From NCBI RefSeq assembly GCF_024297145.1, contig NZ_JANCTC010000010.1, positions 1-64,000 of the forward strand: 64,000 nt of DNA. The letters run 5' to 3'. Origin of the DNA: Mesorhizobium sp. LMG 17147. GTDB lineage: Bacteria > Pseudomonadota > Alphaproteobacteria > Rhizobiales > Rhizobiaceae. This document shows positions 33,762 to 42,036 of the stretch, in pieces (the first letter of the stretch is position 1; each line of letters begins with the position of its first letter). The notes below the pieces were generated by a model. That model did not search any database, was not told the origin of the DNA, and saw nothing but the letters and a program-made list of their open reading frames with translations. The position numbers and the translations under genes are program-made.

Positions 33762-34076
33762 ATGGACACGCCCGATCCCATCCGCCGCTTTGTCGAAGCC
33801 ACCAATGCCGGCGACACCGAAGCCTTCCTGGACAGTTTCACGCCGGATGCCTTTCTGAGCGACTGGGGCCGGTCGTTCCGGGGCCGCGAGCAGATTGCGC
33901 GCTGGAACCAGTCGGACAATATCGGCGTGCAGTCCAGGTTCAGCATCCTCGGCATCGCAGCAGCGGACGGCACCTGCCGCGTTCGCATCGCCGTCGAAGG
34001 CAACGGTTTCAACGGCGAGGGCGATATGGTCTTCACGCTGGACGGCGAGCGTATATCGAGCCTGGTGATCAGCTGA
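33762..34076 (+). CDS. SnoaL-like / NTF2-fold protein (104 aa)
   Basis: Small cone-shaped NTF2-like protein: the family opening IRRFVEATNAGDTEAFLDSFTPDAFLSDWGRSFRGREQIARW is clear, with alternating beta-strands after it. Relatives include polyketide cyclases, isomerases and many of unknown role; no catalytic residue set can be assigned. A strong GGAGGAAAGAC ribosome-binding site precedes the ATG. The gene is convergent with the AbrB-family transporter and lies just after a terminator-like leader. Confidence 0.85.
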   Translation: MDTPDPIRRFVEATNAGDTEAFLDSFTPDAFLSDWGRSFRGREQIARWNQSDNIGVQSRFSILGIAAADGTCRVRIAVEGNGFNGEGDMVFTLDGERISSLVIS

Positions 34077-34093
34077 CGCAGCCCAGCTGGTCT

Positions 34094-35182
34094 TTACTCC
34101 CGCAGGCTTCTCGCCACCAGCCGCGCCACGCTTGGGCCGACCAGAAGCACGATCAGGAAGCGTGCCGATTGCAGCGCCATGACGAAGGATATGTCGACAT
34201 GCTGCGCGGCGGCGGCGATGATGGCGACGCTGTCCATGCCGCCCGGGCTGGTTGCCAGATAGGCGGTCAGCGGATCGATGCCGAGCAGGCGGCTGATCAG
34301 GAAGGCGAGGCCGCCGCAAAAGCCGATCAGGGCAATGATCGAGCCGACGATCTGCGGCAGCGCGCGGGCCGCGTGGCGCAAAATGGCCCTGGTGAAATTC
34401 AGGCCGATGCTCCAGCCGATCGTCGTATAGCTCAAGGCAAGCAGCCAGGGCGGCAACTGCATGGTCACGCCGAGCCCAAGATGGATCACGGTGCCGAAAA
34501 TGAAGGTGCCGAGGAAGAACGGCGACGGCAGCCGGAAAAGCTTTCCCGCGAGGCCGCCAACCAGCGCCACCCCGAAAGTCGCGGCCAAGCCTTGCGGGTC
34601 GACCGGTGGGAACCAGACGATGGCCGGCACCTCGATGCCCGAGGTGTCGACCCAGAGCTTGGCCACCAGGGCTGCCGTCATCGAGACGCAGATGACGCGC
34701 AGATAAAGCATGAAGGCGACGAGGCGCTGGTCGGCGCCGAAGGCACCGGCCATCAGCACCATGGCGGTGGCGGCGCCCGGCGACGAGCCCCAGACCGCGG
34801 TGGTGCCGGGCAGGATGCGCCAGCGGCTGATCAGCCAGCCGAGCAGGCTGGATGCCGCGACCGTCGCCATCACGACGCCAAGGAACAGCGGCCATTCCTT
34901 GTAGAAGACGGGAAAGATATCGGCCGAGATGGAACTGGCGACCAGGCAGCCGACGACCGCCTGGGCTGAGCCGAACAGAACCCGCGGCACGCGCACCGTG
35001 GCGCCGTTGGTGCCGGCGACGATGGCCGCCAGCATCGGTCCGATCAAGAGCGCGGCCGGCAGGACGGCGAGTTCCAGCGCGCCGGCAAACAGTACCGAGA
35101 CCACCACCAGGACCGGCCACTGCCACGCCTTGTGGATCCGCGCCAGGTGCTCGATGGCCGGCGGGTTCGGGGAAGAATCCAT
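34094..35182 (-). CDS. AbrB-family membrane protein (ammonia-monooxygenase-related transporter, 362 aa)
   Basis: Integral inner-membrane protein with about ten hydrophobic helices arranged as two similar halves, the AbrB duplication. The repeated element is seen as LLIGPMLAAIVAG / SSPGAATAMVLMAGAFGADQRLVAF in the first half and ALSYTTIGWSIGLNF / TSPGGMDSVAIIAAAAQHVD in the second. The SPGG/A-type motif is typical. The substrate is not known; despite the common label it is unrelated to true ammonia monooxygenase. It is transcribed alone. Confidence 0.87.
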   Translation of the reverse strand: MDSSPNPPAIEHLARIHKAWQWPVLVVVSVLFAGALELAVLPAALLIGPMLAAIVAGTNGATVRVPRVLFGSAQAVVGCLVASSISADIFPVFYKEWPLFLGVVMATVAASSLLGWLISRWRILPGTTAVWGSSPGAATAMVLMAGAFGADQRLVAFMLYLRVICVSMTAALVAKLWVDTSGIEVPAIVWFPPVDPQGLAATFGVALVGGLAGKLFRLPSPFFLGTFIFGTVIHLGLGVTMQLPPWLLALSYTTIGWSIGLNFTRAILRHAARALPQIVGSIIALIGFCGGLAFLISRLLGIDPLTAYLATSPGGMDSVAIIAAAAQHVDISFVMALQSARFLIVLLVGPSVARLVARSLRE

Positions 35183-35277
35183 AGATGGGCTCTTAGACCG
35201 GCCGCAAAAAAATGCGAACCCTTTTTGCGGGGTTGGCCTTGGGTGACGACTGCATTACGGCTTCTGTGGCGATCCTT

Positions 35278-35430
35278 CGCCCCCCTCTGTCCTGCCGGAC
35301 ATCTCCCCCACGAGGGGGGAGATCGGCTGTTCCAGGGCCCCGCTCATTCCTGTGGCGTTTGGCGACTGGCGAAAGCCGAGGACAATCTCCCCCTCAAGGG
35401 GAGATGGCCGGCAGGCCAAAGGGGGGGCGC
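35278..35430. repeat. MITE-like palindromic element, copy 1
   Basis: Left end (35278-35308) equals the left end of copy 2 (38456-38487) over about 30 bases; the right end (35398-35430) is its inverted form with several changes. The inner part differs from copy 2 but keeps short hairpins. It fills the gap between the AbrB-family gene and the monooxygenase-like gene and has no coding potential. Confidence 0.8.
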
Positions 35431-35450
35431 TGTCCCCGCCGCCTCTCCCT

Positions 35451-35756
35451 CTATTCCGCCTTGACTGGCAAGCCGAACCCGCCAACAGGATGCGTCTCCA
35501 CCTGGAACTCGAACCCGGCGATGATCGGCCGTGCCTTGGCGATTGCCGCCTGGATTTCGGGCAGCTGCAGCGAAGCCTTGTGGCTTTCGGCGTCGGTCCA
35601 CACTTCGGTCACCCAGATCGCGTCGGCATCGGCCGGGTCGGTGGCGATGATGTAGTTCAGGCAGCCGGGCATGGCGCCGGTGCTGGCGAGCAGGATATCC
35701 ATCATTGCGTCACGCTGGCCGCGCATCGTCCGCATCTTGCCGATCAGTCCGTACAT
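35451..35756 (-). CDS. Antibiotic-biosynthesis-monooxygenase (ABM) domain protein, YgiN-like (101 aa)
   Basis: Small ferredoxin-like-fold protein: MYGLIGKMRTMRGQRDAMMDILLAS opens the domain, and IWVTEVWTDAESHKASLQLPEIQAAI is the usual central pattern. Such proteins oxidise quinols or similar aromatic rings without a cofactor, or have only structural roles. The start at 35756 fits the domain boundary better than one nine codons earlier. It lies 50 bases downstream of the SDR gene on the same strand and may be co-transcribed. Confidence 0.85.
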   Translation of the reverse strand: MYGLIGKMRTMRGQRDAMMDILLASTGAMPGCLNYIIATDPADADAIWVTEVWTDAESHKASLQLPEIQAAIAKARPIIAGFEFQVETHPVGGFGLPVKAE

Positions 35757-35805
35757 TCGCTTTGCTCCGTTGAGATGACGCAACCAGGAGTATGCAGTTC
35801 GCCGT

Positions 35806-36603
35806 CTACGGCATCAACTGCCCGCCATTGACCTCGATCACCTGGCCGATGATGTAGCCGCTCAACAGATCGGAGGAGAGGAACAGATAGGCGCCGACGC
35901 AGTCCTCGGCCGTGCCGGCGCGGCCCTGCGGGATGGTGGCGATCATGCCTTTCATCTGGTCGTCGGTCGAGTAGCGCTCGTGGAAAGGGGTGGCGATGGT
36001 GCCGGGCGCGACCGCGTTGACGCGGATGTTGAAGCCGATCAGCTCCTTGGCCATGCCGCGCGTGACGTTGGAGACGAAGGCTTTGGCCGAGCCGTAAAGG
36101 CCGGCGCCGCCACCGGCGCCGTTGCGCGCGGCGATCGAGGAGGTGTTGACGATAAAGCCGCCCTGCCGCTTCAGCCATGGGATCGCTTTGCGGGAAGCCG
36201 TCAGCACCGAGCGGGCGTTGAGGTCCATCACCGCGTCGTAATGCGCCTCGGTCTGCTCGGCATAGGGCACGCGGCCGAGCATGCCGCCGGCATTGTTGAC
36301 GAGGCCGTCGAGCCGGCCGAAATGTTGCGCACTGTCCTCGACGACGCGCTCGACATCGGCGGGGATCGAGAAATCGCCCTGGGCGAGGAACACGTCGCCG
36401 CCGCTGTTGCGAATGGTCGCGGCCAGGTTTTCGGCAGCCGTACGGCTCGAATTGTAATGCAGCGCGACGCGGCATTTCTGCGCGGCGTAGGCAAGTGCAA
36501 GCGCCGCGCCGATGCCGGTCGAGGCGCCGGTGACCAGCACCGCCTTTCCGGCAAGGTCGGGGATGACCAGAGAGGGGCTGACAAGGGTGGTGGTGGCTGG
36601 CAC
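35806..36603 (-). CDS. SDR-family oxidoreductase (265 aa)
   Basis: NAD(P)-dependent short-chain dehydrogenase of classical type: TGASTGIGAALALAYA cofactor motif, NNAGG, Ser in NTSSIAARNG and YGSAKAF in place of YxxxK with Tyr and Lys four apart, and APGTIATPFHERY. The 3-oxoacyl-ACP-reductase-like C-terminus VIEVNGGQLMP is present. The start is a GTG at 36603 because GGAGGAAT lies seven bases upstream; no ATG is so placed. The substrate is unknown. It heads a two-gene unit with the ABM-domain protein. Confidence 0.88.
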   Translation of the reverse strand: MPATTTLVSPSLVIPDLAGKAVLVTGASTGIGAALALAYAAQKCRVALHYNSSRTAAENLAATIRNSGGDVFLAQGDFSIPADVERVVEDSAQHFGRLDGLVNNAGGMLGRVPYAEQTEAHYDAVMDLNARSVLTASRKAIPWLKRQGGFIVNTSSIAARNGAGGGAGLYGSAKAFVSNVTRGMAKELIGFNIRVNAVAPGTIATPFHERYSTDDQMKGMIATIPQGRAGTAEDCVGAYLFLSSDLLSGYIIGQVIEVNGGQLMP

Positions 36604-36679
36604 GTCTATTCCTCCGGGGGACTCTGCCTGCTCTTCGTAGGCCCTCGCAGTCCTCGCATTCAAGTCCGTAAAAGTTTAG

Positions 36680-36775
36680 AGCGGTTCACCGTTTCACGGA
36701 AACGGCGAACCGCTCCCTCTTTGTCTTGACGCAATTCCGGACGGAAAACCGTTTCACACTTTTCCTGGAATTGCC
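36680..36775 (-). repeat. Palindromic intergenic repeat, copy B
   Basis: Read on the minus strand it begins GGCAATTCCAGGAAAAGTGT, like copy A, and ends in a hairpin AGCGGTTCGCCGTTTC/GAAACGGTGAACCGCT around CGT. The two copies agree over most of their length, apart from a few bases near the middle. It directly follows the stop of the DsrE-family gene. Confidence 0.8.
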
Positions 36776-37228
36776 CTATGGCCTGAGATAGGCGTAGCCC
36801 TGGCGCTGCAATTCGGCGAGCTTGACGACGCCGCCCCTGTCGGCTGCATGGAAGCCGTCGAGCAGGTCGGCCAGGCCGATATCCATGCCGTGCATGGTGT
36901 TGGCGCAAGCGTGCGGGCTGAGTCCGTCCTGGACAAGCCCGGCGAACCGCCCGGAAATGGCGGCGGATATGCCCTTCGACTTGAAGGCGGCAAGTGCTGG
37001 GCCGTGCACGACAAGCGCGATGTCGACCTTGCCGTCGGTGCCTTCGAAGTGGTTCTTGATGTTGCCGAGCACGAAATTGACCTTGTCGAGGTCGCTGAGG
37101 TGATAGGCGACCTTTTGCCTTTCCTCTTCGACGGCCTTGACTTCAATGGCTGCCGCCTTGGTCGGGCGCAGCCCGAAAAGCCCGGCAACTCCGGCAAGAC
37201 CGACGCGGAAAATATCGCGGCGTCGCAT
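36776..37228 (-). CDS. DsrE-family protein with Tat-like signal (150 aa)
   Basis: Periplasmic DsrE/DsrF-like small protein. N-terminus MRRRDIFRVGLAGVAGLFGLRP is a twin-arginine-like leader. The mature part follows the family plan: KVAYHLSDLDKVNFVLGNIKNHF, VDIALVVHGPALAAF, and a late segment with the family Cys (LSPHACANTMHGM). DsrE proteins carry sulfur or act in redox chemistry, but the role here is unknown. GGAGAT precedes the chosen ATG by seven bases. It is divergent from the 364-aa secreted protein. Confidence 0.82.
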   Translation of the reverse strand: MRRRDIFRVGLAGVAGLFGLRPTKAAAIEVKAVEEERQKVAYHLSDLDKVNFVLGNIKNHFEGTDGKVDIALVVHGPALAAFKSKGISAAISGRFAGLVQDGLSPHACANTMHGMDIGLADLLDGFHAADRGGVVKLAELQRQGYAYLRP

Positions 37229-37330
37229 GGCTTCATCTCCCATTTGGCCGGCCGGCGCAAATTGCGTGGCCTCGGCCGCGATCCTAGCATAAATTGACGC
37301 CACGTCTTGTCGGGGCAATGGAGGGGTAGC

Positions 37331-38425
37331 ATGACGTCGAGGACCATAATGGGGACCATTGTGGGCGCCGGAGTTGGGGTTGCCTTGCTTGCCGCCGTCG
37401 ACGGCGCTGCTTTCGCCGAGGACAGGCTCACCGAGCTCAGCCCGGACGGCAAGGACGCCTGTTTCGGCCGCGTCTACGACGCCGCGCATCTCAAGTCGCA
37501 TCCGCAGCAGAAGGTGGCGCGCATCTTCTTTTATTACGGCCGCGATCCGGTCAGCCGGCCAAACGAGGAGCCAAGCACCGGCATCGATTCCTCCTACAAT
37601 GGCTTCATGGCGACGACGGTGCGCGGCGCCGAGGCGCCGGAATGGCTCGGTGGCTGGTGCAGCCACGAGTCGGAGGACGGCAAGACCGGCCCGATCCGCT
37701 GCGGCATGGACTGCGATCGCACCATGGCTTCGCTGAAGGTGGACGACAAAGGCCGGCTGATTGTCTCGGACGTGCAGCCCGACCTCTATCTCGACGCCGG
37801 CTCGGAAGACGAGCTCGGCAAGGCGGAGTACGAAAGGCAGGCGCTGGGCAAGGACGACAACGGCTTCAGGCTCGACCCGATGCCGGCCGCCACCTGCAAG
37901 GCGGAGTTCGCGCGCATCGACCCGATCGACCCGGCCCTTGGCCCGCCATTGCGCGAGCGACTGAAGCCGGACCAGGCCTTCTGCTACGGACGCGACTACG
38001 ACGCCGCGCATCTCGGCTCGCATCCCGATCAGCTGACCCAGTCGATCAGGGTTTTCCGCGGACCGGTCGAGCTGGCGTCTTTCGCCAAGGAGGGCGATCC
38101 GGCCAATTGGCCAAGCGGCGCCGACATCGCCGTTTCGGTTACCACGCGGCAGAAATCGGCCAAGGTCACGCAGGTCTACAACTGCCAGGGCGAGGGCGAC
38201 CAGTGGCGCTGCGCGGCGAGCGCGAAGACGGGTGCTGCCTCCTGCGACATCACGCAAAAGGAGGTCTTCTTTCGCCGCGGCGCCAACGGCACGATGATGC
38301 TGGCCAACCCGAACAGCGGCCTGCCGATCGTCGATCTGTGCTCGAAAGCGGCGGCAGGCGACACAATGTCCGACGACAAGGTCTACCGGCTGCAGCCGAT
38401 GCCGCGGGCTGCCTGCGGGCTTTGA
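37331..38425 (+). CDS. Exported protein with internal duplication (364 aa)
   Basis: No recognised family. A signal peptide is likely (GAGVGVALLAAVDGAAFA, about residues 10-29). The mature protein has two similar halves: DACFGRVYDAAHLKSHPQQKV near residue 45 and AFCYGRDYDAAHLGSHPDQLT near residue 216, each followed by an alike stretch ending with a C-terminal YRLQPMPRAAC or FRLDPMPAATC. Ten or so Cys suggest disulfides. GGAGGGGTAGC precedes the ATG. It may be a periplasmic protein that arose by gene duplication and fusion; its function is unknown. Confidence 0.75.
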   Translation: MTSRTIMGTIVGAGVGVALLAAVDGAAFAEDRLTELSPDGKDACFGRVYDAAHLKSHPQQKVARIFFYYGRDPVSRPNEEPSTGIDSSYNGFMATTVRGAEAPEWLGGWCSHESEDGKTGPIRCGMDCDRTMASLKVDDKGRLIVSDVQPDLYLDAGSEDELGKAEYERQALGKDDNGFRLDPMPAATCKAEFARIDPIDPALGPPLRERLKPDQAFCYGRDYDAAHLGSHPDQLTQSIRVFRGPVELASFAKEGDPANWPSGADIAVSVTTRQKSAKVTQVYNCQGEGDQWRCAASAKTGAASCDITQKEVFFRRGANGTMMLANPNSGLPIVDLCSKAAAGDTMSDDKVYRLQPMPRAACGL

Positions 38426-38455
38426 GCAGTTGAGAACCGCGATGCCGGCGGGACA

Positions 38456-38617
38456 GCGCCCCCCTCTGTCCTGCCGGACATCTCCCCTCAAGGGGCCTCA
38501 AGGGGGGAGATCGGCAGCTTCGCCGACAGCGCTTGTCGTTGGAGATTGGCGAAGCCCGAAGCGACATCCAATCTCCCCACTAGAGGGGGAGATGTCCGGC
38601 AGGACAGAGGGGGGCGC
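38456..38617. repeat. MITE-like element with perfect 32-base terminal inverted repeats, copy 2
   Basis: The first 32 bases (38456-38487) are the exact reverse complement of the last 32 (38586-38617). The 98-base centre carries a smaller hairpin and no gene. Its ends match copy 1 (35278-35430). Size and structure are those of a miniature non-autonomous element or a family of palindromic intergenic repeats common in rhizobia. It lies between the convergent 364-aa and cation-efflux genes. Confidence 0.88.
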
Positions 38618-38658
38618 GAAGGATCACGACTGAGCGATGTTTTCTCTGCGACGCCACC

Positions 38659-39588
38659 TCACGCGAAGGGCACGGCCGTCGTGCCCTTGGGCAGTTTCGC
38701 CTCGTCGTCGGGTTCGACATGGATGATGACGCGGACGGAAGGGATTTCGGCCCTCAGCGCGTCTTCGATGCGGTCGCAAATGACGTGGCTGGCGCCGACC
38801 GACATGTCGGCGTCGACAACCAGATGGAACTCGATGAAGGTGGCGCGGCCGGCGATGCGCGTCTTCAGGTCGTGGACCTCGAGCGCGCCCTTGCAATTGG
38901 CCGAGATGATGTCGCGGATGCGGATATGTTCCTGGGTGTCGACGGCGCGGTCCATCAGCCCGTTCATCGACGAGCCGATAACGTGCCAGCCCTGCCACAG
39001 AATGTTGAGCGCCACGATCACCGCAAGAGCCGGATCGAGAACCTGCCAGCCGGTCAGCACGGCGCCGACCAGGCCGATGAACACACCGACCGAGGTCGCC
39101 ACGTCGGTCATGATGTGCCTGCCGTCGGCAACCAGCGCCGGTGATTTTTCACGTCGTCCGGTGCGGATAAGGGTCAAGGCCCAGACGGCGTTGATGACCG
39201 TTGCGACGCCGTTAATGGCGAGGCCGGTCCATGGCTGTTCGAGTGGGGCCGGATGCTGCCAGGACCACCAGACCTCGTTGAGGATGAGCAGCGCGGCAAG
39301 CACGATCAGCACGCCTTCCAGGACGGCCGAGAAATACTCGGCCTTGTGGTGGCCGAACGGATGGTCCTGGTCGGCCGGCTTGTAGCTGACCTGGATCGCC
39401 CAATAGGCGGCCGCCGAGGCAATGACGTTGACGATCGATTCCAGCGCGTCCGAATAAAGCGCAACCGAACCGGTGACGTACCAGGCCACCAGCTTCAGGC
39501 CGAGCACGACGAAGGCGACGACGATCGACCAGAAGGCGAGGCTGGCGACCTTCTGCCTGGCGGCGGCTTTGTTATCCACCGCGGTCAC
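38659..39588 (-). CDS. Cation diffusion facilitator (CDF) family transporter (309 aa)
   Basis: Inner-membrane antiporter exporting a divalent metal such as zinc, cobalt, iron or manganese. About six membrane helices; the metal site residues are seen in SVALYSDALESIVN (helix 2) and ADGRHIMTDVATS (helix 5). The family signature DHPFGHHKAEYF follows helix 2. The C-terminal cytoplasmic ferredoxin-like domain (EVHDLKTRIAGRATFIEFHLVVDADMSV) is complete. Metal specificity cannot be told with confidence. It is downstream of trpE(G) on the same strand, 33 bases away. Confidence 0.93.
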   Translation of the reverse strand: MTAVDNKAAARQKVASLAFWSIVVAFVVLGLKLVAWYVTGSVALYSDALESIVNVIASAAAYWAIQVSYKPADQDHPFGHHKAEYFSAVLEGVLIVLAALLILNEVWWSWQHPAPLEQPWTGLAINGVATVINAVWALTLIRTGRREKSPALVADGRHIMTDVATSVGVFIGLVGAVLTGWQVLDPALAVIVALNILWQGWHVIGSSMNGLMDRAVDTQEHIRIRDIISANCKGALEVHDLKTRIAGRATFIEFHLVVDADMSVGASHVICDRIEDALRAEIPSVRVIIHVEPDDEAKLPKGTTAVPFA

Positions 39589-39621
39589 TGGGGAAGAAAT
39601 CCCAACACTGAGCCCTCGAAA

Positions 39622-41811
39622 TTAAGCGGCCTTTTCCTTGGCCTTGCGCGGCAGGTGCGCGACAATGTTCTCGATGATGCGCATGCCGGCATTGTGGCCG
39701 AGCGTCATGATCGATTCCGGATGGAACTGCACCGCGGCGATAGGTTCCTTGCGGTGCTCGAAGGCCATGATGATGCCGTCTTCGGTCTCGGCGGTGACGA
39801 CAAAACCGTCGGGCAGCCGCACCGGATCGGCGAAGATCGAATGGTAGCGGCCGACGGTCACCTCCTTGGGCAGGCCGGAGAAGATGATGCCCGGCTTCGA
39901 CACGCGGATGCGCGACGGCTTGCCATGCATCGGGATGTGCAATTGGCGCAGCTCGCCGCCATAGGCCTCGGCCAGCGCCTGCAGCCCGAGGCAGACCCCG
40001 AAGATCGGCAGGTCGCGCGCACGGGCCCGCTTGATGGTGGCGGCGCAGTCGAAGTCCTTCGGTGTGCCGGGGCCGGGCGACAGCACGACCAGGTTTGGCT
40101 TCAGCCGGTCGAAGATCTCGTCCGGCACCGGTGTGCGCACCGTCGAGACATTGGCGCCGGTCTGGCGGAAATAGTTGGCGAGCGTATGGACGAAACTGTC
40201 CTCGTGATCGACCAGGAGGATGTTGACGCCATCGCCGACACGCGCGGTGCTGCGTTCGGTGCTGGCGGCATTGCCTGATTTGGCGTCGCGGATGGCGGAG
40301 AGCATGGCGGATGCCTTCAGTTCGGTTTCGGCTTCTTCTTCCTCGGGAATGCTGTCGAAGAGCAGCGTGGCGCCGGCGCGCACCTCGGCGATGCCGTCCT
40401 TGATGCGAATGGTGCGAAGCGTCAGGCCGGTGTTCATGTCACCGTTGAAATTGACCATGCCGATCGCCCCGCCATACCAGGCGCGCGGGCTCTTCTCGTT
40501 CTGCTCGATGAAGCGCATGGCCCATAATTTCGGTGCGCCGGTAACGGTGACGGCCCAGGCATGCGACAGAAAGGCGTCGAAGGCGTCCATGCCTTCGCGC
40601 AGCCGCCCCTCAATGTGGTCGACGGTGTGGATCAGGCGGGAGTACATCTCGATTTGGCGGCGGCCGATGACGCGCACCGAGCCCGGCTCGCAGACCCTCG
40701 ACTTGTCGTTGCGGTCGACGTCCGAGCACATGGTGAGTTCGGATTCGTCCTTCTTCGAATTGAGCAGCTTCAGGATCTGCTCGCTGTCGGAGATGGCGTC
40801 GTCGCCGCGCTTGATGGTACCGGAGATCGGGCAGGTCTCGACACGGCGGCCGTTGACGCGCACGAACATTTCCGGCGAGGCGCCGATCAGATATTCGCCC
40901 TCGCCGAGATTGATGAAGAAGGAATAGGGCGAAGGGTTGATGCTCTTCAGCTTGCGGGAAATCTCGGAGGGCTGGGTTTCGCAGCGTTCGTAGAACATCT
41001 GCCCCGGCACCACTTCGAACAGGTCGCCGCGCTCAAAGCTCTTCATCGCCTTGCGCACCAGCTTGGCATATTCGCCGGGCTCGTGGTCGCCGCGCGGCGG
41101 GATGCGGTCGGCGGTCCTGAACGGCTCGACGATTTCGTCGCGCGGCAGGCCTTCGGTCGAGAAGCCATCGCCGGAATAGTCGTAGCGGTCGGTCCAGGCC
41201 TTGGTCGAATAGTGGTCGACGACGAGGATCTCGTCGGGCAGGAACAGCACGAGATCGCGCTGGCTTGGCTTGCGCTCGAGCTTGTAGTCGACCGGATCGA
41301 ACTGGAAGGCGAGGTCGTAGCCGAAGGCGCCATAGAGGCCGAGATTGGCATCTTCCTCGGTCTTGAACAAGGCGGTGATGGCGCGCAGCACGGTGAAGAC
41401 GGAGGGAACGCGGCTGCGTTCCTCCTCGGTGAAGACACGGCCGGGCTTGGCAACTTCGAGGCGGACGAGTTTGTTCGACGTCTCGGCGATCGTGACATCG
41501 TCAAGGCCGGCAAGCACCGTGCCGATCACCGGCAAAAGCACCTCGCCGCGGCGGTTCAGCGCCTCGATGCGCATAGCGCGGCCACGTGCCGAGATCACCA
41601 CCGGCGGATCGATGATGGCGGTGTCCCAGCGCGTATAGCGGCCGGGATATTCGTAATTCGAGGAAAACACGGCGCCGCGGCGCGAATTCAGCCCGTCGAC
41701 ATAGCCATCGATCGCTCCCTCATACGGCCGGTCATGGCGCTGGCGGGTAATCGCCACGCCGCCCGCGGTGACGAAGCGCTCGGCTCCATTCTCCAGTATT
41801 TTCGTCGTCAT
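39622..41811 (-). CDS. trpE(G): Fused anthranilate synthase TrpE(G) (729 aa)
   Basis: Makes anthranilate from chorismate and glutamine, the first step of tryptophan synthesis. The TrpE part (about residues 1-510) includes the chorismate-binding motifs SGTIKRGDD, CSDVDRNDKSRVC and HAWAVTVTGAPK. The TrpG glutaminase (about 535-729) has the catalytic Cys in IFGVCLGLQAL and His/Glu in AAVQFHPESIMT. The start MTTK at 41811 has GGAG upstream and gives 729 aa, the same as Sinorhizobium TrpE(G). The leader contains a Trp-rich peptide and a terminator, so it is controlled by attenuation. Confidence 0.96.
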   Translation of the reverse strand: MTTKILENGAERFVTAGGVAITRQRHDRPYEGAIDGYVDGLNSRRGAVFSSNYEYPGRYTRWDTAIIDPPVVISARGRAMRIEALNRRGEVLLPVIGTVLAGLDDVTIAETSNKLVRLEVAKPGRVFTEEERSRVPSVFTVLRAITALFKTEEDANLGLYGAFGYDLAFQFDPVDYKLERKPSQRDLVLFLPDEILVVDHYSTKAWTDRYDYSGDGFSTEGLPRDEIVEPFRTADRIPPRGDHEPGEYAKLVRKAMKSFERGDLFEVVPGQMFYERCETQPSEISRKLKSINPSPYSFFINLGEGEYLIGASPEMFVRVNGRRVETCPISGTIKRGDDAISDSEQILKLLNSKKDESELTMCSDVDRNDKSRVCEPGSVRVIGRRQIEMYSRLIHTVDHIEGRLREGMDAFDAFLSHAWAVTVTGAPKLWAMRFIEQNEKSPRAWYGGAIGMVNFNGDMNTGLTLRTIRIKDGIAEVRAGATLLFDSIPEEEEAETELKASAMLSAIRDAKSGNAASTERSTARVGDGVNILLVDHEDSFVHTLANYFRQTGANVSTVRTPVPDEIFDRLKPNLVVLSPGPGTPKDFDCAATIKRARARDLPIFGVCLGLQALAEAYGGELRQLHIPMHGKPSRIRVSKPGIIFSGLPKEVTVGRYHSIFADPVRLPDGFVVTAETEDGIIMAFEHRKEPIAAVQFHPESIMTLGHNAGMRIIENIVAHLPRKAKEKAA

Positions 41812-41859
41812 TGCCGTCTCCATCAGCGTCTTTGGGGCAACGGACCCGGGAATGGCTTG

Positions 41860-41897
41860 AAAAAACAAATGGCCGCCCGGACATTCCGCTGCGGCCA
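41860..41897 (-). terminator. Trp attenuator terminator
   Basis: On the minus strand TGGCCGC (41897-41891) pairs with GCGGCCA (41876-41870), followed by TTTGTTTTTT. It lies 40 bases after the trpL stop and 49 before the trpE(G) start, the normal place for the attenuator. Confidence 0.85.
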
Positions 41898-41936
41898 CCC
41901 TCTATTGTCACGCGAACGCGTTCGAACAGGCCGCTG

Positions 41937-41981
41937 TCAGCGAGCCCACCACCACACGGTCTTGATCGAACGCATATTCAT
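41937..41981 (-). CDS. trpL: Trp leader peptide TrpL (14 aa)
   Basis: MNMRSIKTVWWWAR: three consecutive Trp codons then Ala-Arg-stop, the same ending as the Sinorhizobium leader peptide peTrpL. Ribosome stalling at the Trp codons when charged tRNA-Trp is scarce would prevent the downstream terminator. In-frame ATGs at the third codon or four codons upstream are alternative starts. In Sinorhizobium the released leader RNA (rnTrpL) and the peptide have further regulatory roles in trans. Confidence 0.88.
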   Translation of the reverse strand: MNMRSIKTVWWWAR

Positions 41982-42036
41982 GGCGATTCCCATAGCGGCG
42001 ATTGGACGGCCGCGCAACTGGATTCAAATGAGGGCC

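Noticed and set aside
37229..38491. Upstream extension of the DsrE-like gene
   Set aside because: It would run opposite the exported duplicated protein; the ATG at 37228 has a ribosome-binding site and a Tat-like leader.
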